From: Klebsiella oxytoca
GTDB taxonomy: Bacteria > Pseudomonadota > Gammaproteobacteria > Enterobacterales > Enterobacteriaceae
Reading direction: 5' to 3'
NCBI RefSeq assembly: GCF_009707385.1
Contig: NZ_CP046115.1
Location: forward strand, 1,612,001-1,676,000
DNA: 64,000 nt
Position numbers and translations under genes: made by a program. Positions 57,917-64,000 of the stretch are shown here, in pieces. Within the stretch, counting starts at the first letter, position 1; each line of letters opens with the position of its first letter. The notes under the pieces were generated by a model. That model had not been told where the DNA came from. It did no database searches and saw only the letters and a program-made list of their open reading frames with translations.

Positions 57917-58384
57917 TTATTCCTTCTCGGCAATGTACGGATCCTCATAGCCCAGAGCAAGCATTATCTCTGTTTCGAGGGATTCCATCTCTTCCGCTTC
58001 TTCATCAATAATATGGTCATAGCCTAAAAGATGCAGACTACCGTGGACAACCATATGCGCCCAGTGCGCCTCCAGCGGTTTACCTTGCTCTTTTGCTTCT
58101 TGTTCAACCACCTGACGGCAGATGACCAGATCGCCAAGCAGCGGCATTTCGATGCCCGGTGGGGCTTCGAACGGGAAGGACAGCACGTTGGTCGGTTTGT
58201 CTTTCCCGCGATAGGTCAGATTCAGCTCGTGGCTTTCCGCTTCATCAACCAGACGAATCGTGAGCTCCGACTCCTCCTGGAACTGCGGGATAACGCTATC
58301 GACCCAGCGCTGAAACTGGGCTTCATCCGGCATTCCGCCGTTATCTTCACAAGCCAGCTGTAAATCGAGTATGACCTGACTCAT
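57917..58384 (-). CDS. ybeY: Endoribonuclease / rRNA maturation factor YbeY
   Basis: 155-aa metalloprotein with the zinc motif [15 protein letters not shown] (H-x3-H-x5-H). It processes the 3' end of 16S rRNA and supports 70S quality control. Its start overlaps the ybeZ stop by 4 bp (ATGA), so the two are coupled. Length as in E. coli. Confidence 0.96.
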   Translation of the reverse strand: MSQVILDLQLACEDNGGMPDEAQFQRWVDSVIPQFQEESELTIRLVDEAESHELNLTYRGKDKPTNVLSFPFEAPPGIEMPLLGDLVICRQVVEQEAKEQGKPLEAHWAHMVVHGSLHLLGYDHIIDEEAEEMESLETEIMLALGYEDPYIAEKE

Positions 58385-59427
58385 TTATGCTCCTGTTCCT
58401 GGGCTTCGCGTTTGCGCTCGGCGGCCAGTTCTGCTTTACGTTTTTGGTCCGCTTCTTCCCATGCTTCATAGGCGTTAACGATGCGGGCGACCACCGGATG
58501 GCGCACGACGTCTTCGCTGTGGAAGAAGTTAAAGCTGATCTCATCGACTTCCGCCAGGACTTCAATCGCGTGGCGCAGGCCGGATTTGGTGCTGCGCGGC
58601 AGGTCAATCTGCGTGACGTCGCCGGTGATGACCGCTTTGGAGTTAAAGCCGATACGAGTCAGAAACATTTTCATCTGCTCGATAGTCGTGTTCTGGCTTT
58701 CATCAAGAATAATAAACGCATCGTTTAGCGTACGACCGCGCATATAGGCCAGCGGCGCGACTTCAATGACGTTACGCTCGATAAGCTTTTCAACCTTCTC
58801 GAAGCCAAGCATCTCAAACAACGCGTCATACAGCGGACGCAGGTATGGATCCACTTTCTGGCTCAGATCGCCGGGCAGGAAGCCCAGTTTTTCGCCGGCC
58901 TCTACCGCCGGACGGGTCAGAAGAATACGGCGGATCTCCTGGCGCTCCAGCGCGTCTACCGCTGCGGCGACCGCCAGGTAGGTTTTCCCGGTCCCGGCAG
59001 GGCCGACGCCGAAGGTAATATCATGGTCAAGAATATTGGCGATGTACTGCGCCTGATTCGGCGTACGCGGCTTAATAACCCCACGCTTGGTTTTGATATT
59101 GACGGCTTTGCCGTAGTCCGGCACGCTTTCGGCGCTTTGCTCCAGAACGCGGGCTTCTTTGATTGCCAGATGAATTTGCTCCGGTTCGATATCCTGGATT
59201 TCGCCGCGCATCGGCGCGGTATCGACGTACAGACTGCGCAGGATATCGGCCGCAGCGGTGACGCAAATCGGCCGACCTGTCAGTTTAAAGTGGTTGTCAC
59301 GACGGTTAATCTCGATGCCGAGACGGCGTTCCAGCTGTTTAATGTTGTCATCAAACGGGCCGCACAGGCTCAGCAGACGGGCGTTGTCTGCGGGCTCAAG
59401 GGTGATTTCGCGAGTGTCTGTATTCAA
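58381..59427 (-). CDS. ybeZ: PhoH-family ATPase YbeZ
   Basis: 348 aa when started at TTG 59427 (then [14 protein letters not shown]), which has GAGG 6 nt upstream and aligns with the E. coli start. The ATG at 59445 has no ribosome site. P-loop [18 protein letters not shown] and Walker [11 protein letters not shown] are present, followed by a C-terminal basic tail ([20 protein letters not shown]). It works with YbeY in RNA metabolism. First in ybeZ-ybeY-ybeX-lnt. Confidence 0.94.
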   Translation of the reverse strand: MNTDTREITLEPADNARLLSLCGPFDDNIKQLERRLGIEINRRDNHFKLTGRPICVTAAADILRSLYVDTAPMRGEIQDIEPEQIHLAIKEARVLEQSAESVPDYGKAVNIKTKRGVIKPRTPNQAQYIANILDHDITFGVGPAGTGKTYLAVAAAVDALERQEIRRILLTRPAVEAGEKLGFLPGDLSQKVDPYLRPLYDALFEMLGFEKVEKLIERNVIEVAPLAYMRGRTLNDAFIILDESQNTTIEQMKMFLTRIGFNSKAVITGDVTQIDLPRSTKSGLRHAIEVLAEVDEISFNFFHSEDVVRHPVVARIVNAYEAWEEADQKRKAELAAERKREAQEQEHK

Positions 59428-59540
59428 ACTGTTCCTCTTATACATAGATAGCCGGAAGGTAGCCGGTCAGGAAATTATTCACGTCATCGGAATATGGCGC
59501 AAGCATCGCTGTAGATATTGGGTTCAGGAGAGGAAATACA

Positions 59541-59564
59541 AGGCCTGCCGGAGCCGGCAGGCCT
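59541..59564. terminator. Perfect hairpin after miaB
   Basis: AGGCCTGCCGG and CCGGCAGGCCT form an 11-bp perfect stem with a 2-nt gap, 8 bp beyond the miaB stop. There is no long U-run on the minus strand (TTGTATTTCC), so termination may be partial and ybeZ may be read through from miaB. Confidence 0.55.
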
Positions 59565-59571
59565 GAAAGGA

Positions 59572-60996
59572 TTATGGCTGATGAATACCGACGCCCAGAT
59601 CGTTTTCTTTACGGGTACGGGCAATCACCGACTCCGGAGTTTCCGCGATGCGCAGACCCATTTCGTCCTCGGTGCGCACCACTTTACCGCGCAATGAGTT
59701 TGTCCAGACGTCGGTAATTTCGACATCGACAAACTTACCAATCATCTCAGGCGAGCCTTCGAAATTGACCACGCGGTTATTCTCGGTGCGGCCAGACAGC
59801 TCCATAATGCTCTTACGCGAGGTGCCTTCTACCAGAATACGCTGTATGGTGCCGAGCATACGGCGGCTCCAGGCCGTTGCCTGCTGGTTGATACGCTCCT
59901 GCAGAATATACAGACGCTGCTTCTTATCTTCTTCCGGTACGTCATCGACCATGTCGGCCGCCGGGGTTCCCGGGCGCGCAGAGAAGATGAAGCTGTAGCT
60001 CATATCGAAATTCACATCGGCGATTAACTTCATGGTCTGCTCGAAATCCTGGGTGGTTTCGCCAGGGAAGCCCACGATGAAGTCGGAGCTAATCTGAATA
60101 TCCGGACGCGCCGCGCGCAGTTTGCGGATAATCGCTTTATATTCCAGCGCAGTGTGGGTTCGTCCCATCAGGTTCAGCACGCGGTCGGAACCGCTCTGTA
60201 CCGGCAGGTGCAGGAAGCTGACCAGCTCTGGCGTATCGCGATAAACCTCAATGATATCGTCGGTGAATTCGATCGGATGGCTGGTAGTAAAGCGGATCCG
60301 GTCGATTCCGTCGATAGCCGCAACCAGCCGCAGCAGATCGGCAAAGCTGCCGGTGCTACCGTCGTAGTTTTCCCCGCGCCAGGCGTTCACGTTCTGCCCG
60401 AGCAGGTTAACTTCGCGCACGCCCTGAGCCGCAAGCTGAGCGATTTCAAACAGGATATCGTCGCTTGGACGGCTGACTTCCTCACCGCGGGTATAAGGCA
60501 CCACGCAGTAGGTGCAGTATTTATTGCAGCCTTCCATGATGGAAACAAAGGCGCTTGGGCCTTCAGCGCGCGGTTCCGGCAGGCGATCGAATTTTTCGAT
60601 TTCCGGGAAGCTGATATCGACGACCGGGCTGCGGTTACCGCGGACGGAGTTGATCATTTCCGGCAGACGGTGCAGGGTCTGCGGCCCAAAAATAATATCG
60701 ACGTAATGTGCGCGCTGGCGAATATGGTCGCCTTCCTGAGAGGCTACGCAGCCGCCAACGCCGATAATCAGGTTGGGATTTTTCTCTTTCAGCAGCTTCC
60801 AGCGTCCTAGCTGATGGAAAACTTTTTCCTGGGCCTTCTCACGGATTGAGCAGGTATTGAGCAGCAGCACATCTGCTTCTTCCGCCACTTCGGTGAGTTG
60901 ATACCCGTGTGTGGCATCCAGCAGATCGGCCATCTTTGATGAATCGTATTCGTTCATCTGACAGCCCCAGGTTTTAATATGGAGTTTTTTTGTCAT
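59572..60996 (-). CDS. miaB: tRNA-2-methylthio-N6-dimethylallyladenosine synthase
   Basis: 474 aa from ATG 60996 ([20 protein letters not shown]), the E. coli length; the open frame to 61221 is promoter and leader. The N-terminal MTTase domain has C12, C49 (NTC) and a third cysteine in GGCVAS. The radical-SAM cluster is GCNKYCTYC (about 157-164), and a TRAM domain is at the C-terminus. It adds the methylthio group at A37 of tRNAs. Divergent from ubiF. Confidence 0.97.
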   Translation of the reverse strand: MTKKLHIKTWGCQMNEYDSSKMADLLDATHGYQLTEVAEEADVLLLNTCSIREKAQEKVFHQLGRWKLLKEKNPNLIIGVGGCVASQEGDHIRQRAHYVDIIFGPQTLHRLPEMINSVRGNRSPVVDISFPEIEKFDRLPEPRAEGPSAFVSIMEGCNKYCTYCVVPYTRGEEVSRPSDDILFEIAQLAAQGVREVNLLGQNVNAWRGENYDGSTGSFADLLRLVAAIDGIDRIRFTTSHPIEFTDDIIEVYRDTPELVSFLHLPVQSGSDRVLNLMGRTHTALEYKAIIRKLRAARPDIQISSDFIVGFPGETTQDFEQTMKLIADVNFDMSYSFIFSARPGTPAADMVDDVPEEDKKQRLYILQERINQQATAWSRRMLGTIQRILVEGTSRKSIMELSGRTENNRVVNFEGSPEMIGKFVDVEITDVWTNSLRGKVVRTEDEMGLRIAETPESVIARTRKENDLGVGIHQP

Positions 60997-61205
60997 CGAC
61001 TTGCTCATGCTTAATATAGGTATACCCAAAGTCAGCGTCTTCACCGGATGATGCTCTGCAGTGTGAAGGGTGACGGATATAAAGCCAGGATTGCAGGGCG
61101 CGTATTGTAATGCTTTGACCGCTCCCTGACCAGTACGACCGTTATCACCACAAGGCGAATAAAAATCCGGTAAACTTAGGCGATTCAGGTTTAAGGATAA
61201 TAGCC

Positions 61206-62381
61206 ATGACAATTCATGCAACAGATGTCGTCATCGTCGGCGGCGGAATGGTTGGCGGCGCCCTGGCGCTCGGCCTGGCGCAGCAGGGCTTTACGGTGAC
61301 GGTTATTGAAAAAAACGCACCTCCGGCTTTTGATGCCTCTTCAACGCCTGACGTGCGTATTTCGGCAATCAGCGCGTCATCGGTAGGATTGCTGAAAAGC
61401 CTGGGCGTCTGGGATAGCGTGCGGTCAATGCGCGCGCATGCGTACCGTCAGCTGGAGACCTGGGAGTGGGAGAGCGCGCATGTCGTTTTTAACGCCGCCG
61501 AGCTAAAGCTGCCTGAACTGGGCTATATGGTGGAGAATAACGTCCTGCAGCTTGCTTTATGGCAGGCGCTGGAAGCCCATGAACTTATCTCTCTGCGGGT
61601 CGGGGCATCGCTCCAGGAGATGCGGCGTGGAGCAACGCACACTTCCGTCACGCTGACCGATAGCAGCCAGATTGATGCGCGGCTGGTGGTGGGCGCGGAC
61701 GGCGCCAGTTCGCAGGTGCGGCAGCTTGCCGGGATTGGTATCCATGCATGGCAGTATCAACAGTCCTGTATGTTGATAAGCGTGCAGTGCGCTGATGAGC
61801 CCGGCGACAGCACCTGGCAGCAGTTCACGCCTGCGGGGCCACGGGCGTTTCTACCGCTATTCGATCATTGGGCTTCGCTGGTGTGGTACGACACGCCGGC
61901 GAGGATCCGCCAGCTGCAGGGAATGAGCATGTCTCAGCTGCAGCAGGAAATTATCCGCCACTTCCCGTCGAGACTGGGGGAGGTAACGCCGCTGTGCGCT
62001 GGCGCATTCCCGCTAACCCGCCGTCATGCTTTGCAGTATGTTCGTCCGGGGCTGGCGCTGGTCGGCGATGCTGCGCACACTATCCATCCGCTGGCGGGGC
62101 AGGGAGTTAATCTGGGCTATCGCGATGTCGATGCGCTGCTGGATATTCTGGGCAGGGCTAAAGCGCACGGCGAAGAGTGGGCCAGTCTGCCGGTGCTCAA
62201 GCGGTACCAGAGGCGACGTCAGGCTGACAACTTTATTATGCAGTCGGGGATGGATCTGTTTTACGCCGGATTCAGCAACGATTTGCCGCCGGTACGGATG
62301 TTACGAAATCTAGGGTTGATGGCGGCCGAACGCGCGGGTGGATTGAAACGCCAGGCGCTGAAATACGCATTAGGACTGTAA
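61206..62381 (+). CDS. ubiF: 3-demethoxyubiquinol 3-hydroxylase UbiF
   Basis: 391-aa FAD monooxygenase of the UbiH/UbiF family, E. coli length. It has the dinucleotide motif [21 protein letters not shown], the DG motif [10 protein letters not shown] and the GD motif [21 protein letters not shown]. It hydroxylates the ring in ubiquinone biosynthesis, in the Ubi metabolon. It is isolated, divergent from miaB, and converges on the tRNA operon at a shared terminator. Confidence 0.97.
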   Translation: MTIHATDVVIVGGGMVGGALALGLAQQGFTVTVIEKNAPPAFDASSTPDVRISAISASSVGLLKSLGVWDSVRSMRAHAYRQLETWEWESAHVVFNAAELKLPELGYMVENNVLQLALWQALEAHELISLRVGASLQEMRRGATHTSVTLTDSSQIDARLVVGADGASSQVRQLAGIGIHAWQYQQSCMLISVQCADEPGDSTWQQFTPAGPRAFLPLFDHWASLVWYDTPARIRQLQGMSMSQLQQEIIRHFPSRLGEVTPLCAGAFPLTRRHALQYVRPGLALVGDAAHTIHPLAGQGVNLGYRDVDALLDILGRAKAHGEEWASLPVLKRYQRRRQADNFIMQSGMDLFYAGFSNDLPPVRMLRNLGLMAAERAGGLKRQALKYALGL

Positions 62382-62451
62382 GCCCGATTTACCCGGCTGA
62401 CGAAGGTTAAGCCGGGAAATGGAGTCGCGTATGAGAGGTAAATGACGGAAA

Positions 62452-62481
62452 GCAAAAAGCTCGCCGAAGCGAGCTTTTTGC
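62452..62481. terminator. Bidirectional terminator between ubiF and the tRNA operon
   Basis: GCAAAAAGCTCGC, loop CGAA, GCGAGCTTTTTGC: a 13-bp perfect stem whose A- and T-runs are part of the stem. It ends ubiF from the left and the tRNA transcript from the right, 8 bp after glnX. Confidence 0.93.
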
Positions 62482-62488
62482 TATTAGA

Positions 62489-62563
62489 TGGCTGGGGTAC
62501 GAGGATTCGAACCTCGGAATGCTGGTATCAGAAACCAGAGCCTTACCGCTTGGCGATACCCCA
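62489..62563 (-). tRNA. glnX: tRNA-Gln (CUG), variant anticodon arm
   Basis: 75 nt including encoded CCA. The cloverleaf is intact with the CTG anticodon. Compared with the neighbouring glnV copy it differs at five positions, all in or just before the anticodon stem: stem CTGGT/ACCAG instead of CCGGA/TCCGG, plus a T for A before it. The two altered pairs are compensatory, so the stem stays paired. Last gene of the tRNA operon. Confidence 0.93.
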
Positions 62564-62598
62564 ACGGGCGCACCCACAGAGTGGACGACTTTTAAAAT

Positions 62599-62673
62599 TG
62601 GCTGGGGTACGAGGATTCGAACCTCGGAATGCCGGAATCAGAATCCGGTGCCTTACCGCTTGGCGATACCCCA
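62599..62673 (-). tRNA. glnV: tRNA-Gln (CUG)
   Basis: 75 nt with encoded CCA, anticodon CTG in loop TTCTGAT and stem CCGGA/TCCGG. It matches the standard enterobacterial sequence. It lies between glnX and a decayed tRNA-Gln remnant. Confidence 0.95.
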
Positions 62674-62693
62674 ATTTTATTTTGTCTGGCTTG

Positions 62694-62736
62694 TGCCGGA
62701 GTCATACCGATGCCTTACAGCCTGGCGATACTCCCA
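62694..62736 (-). pseudogene. Decayed tRNA-Gln remnant
   Basis: On the plus strand TGCCGGAGTCATACCGATGC and the following CTTACAGCCTGGCGATACTCCCA align with the 5' half of the flanking glutamine tRNAs (CCGGTGCCTTACCGCTTGGCGATACCCCA), with several mismatches and no T arm. A GTCTGGC just to the left may be the leftover 3' end. It lies between metU and glnV, where E. coli has no extra gene. Confidence 0.7.
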
Positions 62737-62778
62737 CACTTTCTGGATTTATCGAAGTGAATCAATAATTCCTTTGTA

Positions 62779-62855
62779 TGGTGGCTACGACGGGATTTGA
62801 ACCTGTGACCCCATCATTATGAGTGATGTGCTCTAACCAGCTGAGCTACGTAGCC
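62779..62855 (-). tRNA. metU: tRNA-Met (elongator, CAU)
   Basis: 77 nt with CCA, identical in the body to metT. Anticodon CAT in CTCATAA; begins GGCTACGTAGCTCAG, the elongator methionine tRNA. Confidence 0.95.
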
Positions 62856-62877
62856 AAAACATTACTGCATTCTTCGA

Positions 62878-62952
62878 TGGCTGGGGTACCTGGATTCGAA
62901 CCAGGGAATGCCGGTATCAAAAACCGGTGCCTTACCGCTTGGCGATACCCCA
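62878..62952 (-). tRNA. glnW: tRNA-Gln (UUG)
   Basis: 75 nt with CCA and anticodon TTG (loop TTTTGAT, stem CCGGT/ACCGG). Identical to the copy at 62989. By E. coli order this is glnW. Confidence 0.94.
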
Positions 62953-62988
62953 ATACCGTCGCGGTGAACCGCAAATATCGAAGAAATA

Positions 62989-63063
62989 TGGCTGGGGTAC
63001 CTGGATTCGAACCAGGGAATGCCGGTATCAAAAACCGGTGCCTTACCGCTTGGCGATACCCCA
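62989..63063 (-). tRNA. glnU: tRNA-Gln (UUG)
   Basis: 75 nt with CCA and anticodon TTG; a second identical copy, separated by a 36-nt spacer. By E. coli order this is glnU. Confidence 0.94.
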
Positions 63064-63097
63064 ACAACATCTTTTACTGACAACGCGAAAGAGTAAA

Positions 63098-63182
63098 TGG
63101 TGCGGGAGGCGAGACTTGAACTCGCACACCTTGCGGCGCCAGAACCTAAATCTGGTGCGTCTACCAATTTCGCCACTCCCGC
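63098..63182 (-). tRNA. leuW: tRNA-Leu (UAG)
   Basis: 85 nt with CCA, long variable arm and anticodon TAG (ATTTAGGT). Class II leucine tRNA, as leuW in E. coli. Confidence 0.95.
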
Positions 63183-63192
63183 AAAAAAAAGA

Positions 63193-63269
63193 TGGTGGCT
63201 ACGACGGGATTTGAACCTGTGACCCCATCATTATGAGTGATGTGCTCTAACCAGCTGAGCTACGTAGCC
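63193..63269 (-). tRNA. metT: tRNA-Met (elongator, CAU)
   Basis: 77 nt with CCA, first gene of the operon metT-leuW-glnU-glnW-metU-(remnant)-glnV-glnX. Anticodon CAT. Confidence 0.95.
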
Positions 63270-63307
63270 ATCTTTTTTCGCGTTACCTTATCGGCGTTGC
63301 GGGGCGC

Positions 63308-63336
63308 ATTATGCGTATTGAGCCTTGAAGCGTCAA
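63308..63336 (-). promoter_or_regulatory. Promoter of the metT tRNA operon
   Basis: Read on the minus strand: TTGACG (63336-63331), 17-bp spacer, CATAAT (63313-63308), then the GC-rich discriminator GCGCCCC. A near-consensus promoter with such a discriminator is typical of stable-RNA operons under stringent control. It lies about 40 bp before metT. Confidence 0.85.
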
Positions 63337-63462
63337 CCCCTTTTTCATCGAAAATGGGCTGAACGTAACTGTTTGGTTAGGTTGCGAACAGCGTGACGCA
63401 ATAATCGGCAATTATTGGTTATTTATCGTTTTTAACGGCTTAAACAAGGCACAAAAACAAAA

Positions 63463-63482
63463 ACGGACTCCGCGGAGTCCGT
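63463..63482 (-). terminator. Intrinsic terminator of asnB
   Basis: ACGGACTCCGCGGAGTCCGT is a 20-bp perfect palindrome. On the minus strand it is followed by TTTTGTTTTTG. It lies 16 bp past the asnB stop. Confidence 0.85.
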
Positions 63483-63498
63483 TTCGAAAAAAAAGCGT

Positions 63499-64000
63499 TT
63501 AATAAGCCGACTGGTGTACGCCGACCGCGCGCCCTGACGGATCGTTCATCTTTTTGAAAGATTCATCCCATTCTATGGCTTTTGCTGAAGAGCAGGCGAC
63601 GGACGGGCCGCCAGGAACGCATTCAGCAGCGCTGGGAACCGGGAACAGCTCTTCAAAGATCTCACGGTACAGGTACGCTTCCTTCGATGATGGCGTATTG
63701 TACGGGAAGCGGAAGCTGGCCGTTTCCAGCTGCTGATCGGAAATTTGCTCAGCGGCGACTTCTTTTAACGTATCGATCCAGCTGTAGCCTACGCCGTCAG
63801 AGAACTGCTCTTTCTGTCGCCATGCAACGCTCGCCGGCAGGTAGGATTCAAAACATTCACGTAAGATATGTTTTTCCATTTTGCCGTTGCCGCACATCTT
63901 ATCCTGCGGGTTAATACGCATCGCCACATCGAGGAATTTCTTATCGAGGAACGGCACGCGTGCTTCAACGCCCCAGGCAGACATCGCTTTGTTGGCGCGG
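63499..64000 (-). CDS. asnB: Asparagine synthetase B (glutamine-hydrolysing), C-terminal part
   Basis: The gene runs off the right edge; 166 codons are visible. The synthetase-domain end is clear: RANKAMSAWGVEARVPFLDK, WRQKEQFSDGVGYSW and the conserved tail DPSGRAVGVHQSAY, all as in E. coli AsnB. The enzyme forms asparagine from aspartate, glutamine and ATP. The glutaminase N-terminus lies outside the window. Confidence 0.97.
   Translation of the reverse strand, partial: RANKAMSAWGVEARVPFLDKKFLDVAMRINPQDKMCGNGKMEKHILRECFESYLPASVAWRQKEQFSDGVGYSWIDTLKEVAAEQISDQQLETASFRFPYNTPSSKEAYLYREIFEELFPVPSAAECVPGGPSVACSSAKAIEWDESFKKMNDPSGRAVGVHQSAY

Noticed and set aside
59541..59564. Transposon end or phage attachment site at the perfect palindrome after miaB
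   Set aside because: No transposase, target duplication or second copy nearby; a transcript-end hairpin explains it.
62442..63214. Several frames of 60-108 codons over the tRNA array, and repeats resembling a CRISPR
   Set aside because: They translate tRNA genes. The repeated units are near-identical tRNA-Gln and tRNA-Met copies with cloverleaf structure.

Overview
The window is a 64-kb chromosomal segment of an enterobacterium. From position 18.8 kb to the right edge, gene content and order match the E. coli ybdL-ybdM-ybdN-ybdO-(dsbG)-ahpCF-uspG-rnk-rna-dcuC-pagP-cspE-crcB-ybeM-tatE-lipA-ybeF-lipB-ybeD-dacA-rlpA-mrdBA-rlmH-rsfS-cobC-nadD-holA-lptE-leuS-ybeL ... gltLKJI-lnt-ybeXYZ-miaB-ubiF-tRNA-asnB backbone, with proteins nearly the length of their E. 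coli counterparts. Methionine-salvage genes (mtnB, mtnC, mtnD, mtnE) and a CodA-like deaminase lacking the E. coli discriminating aspartate point to Klebsiella or Raoultella. The species cannot be fixed from sequence alone.

Left accessory region (1-18.8 kb). A LacI-family gene is cut by the left edge. A three-gene operon follows on the minus strand: permease, PucR-type regulator, and a deaminase of the 5-methylcytosine-deaminase type. It is preceded by a good sigma-54 promoter motif with two NtrC-like sites about 30 bp apart. Next is a plus-strand operon of mtnB, an FGGY sugar kinase and a D-2-hydroxyacid dehydrogenase. It converges on a minus-strand operon of a complete RbsABC-type ABC importer plus a PfkB kinase. 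A cytoplasmic BisC-type molybdoenzyme follows, then mtnC-mtnD divergent from mtnE (ybdL) around a MetJ-box pair. The importer and two sugar kinases thus sit between parts of the methionine-salvage pathway, suggesting a locus for taking up and salvaging a methylthio- or deoxy-pentose. This is the least explained system in the window.

Middle region (18.8-47.8 kb). Mostly conserved housekeeping: sulfur and redox (ybdMN, ahpCF), lipoate (lipA, lipB), cell-wall elongation (mrdA, mrdB, dacA, rlpA), NAD, DNA polymerase III delta, LPS transport (lptE) and leuS. Departures from E. coli are a decayed dsbG, a candidate small RNA of about 100 nt beside it, and an ERIC element inside ahpCF.

Right region (47.8-64 kb). 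A compact AT-rich two-partner secretion pair occupies the place where E. coli carries rihA/hscC-type genes. It is followed by the gltIJKL aspartate/glutamate importer with the SroC RNA between gltI and gltJ, then lnt-ybeX-ybeY-ybeZ-miaB, ubiF, seven tRNA genes (one glutamine tRNA with a recoded anticodon stem, plus a decayed tRNA-Gln remnant), and the 3' end of asnB.
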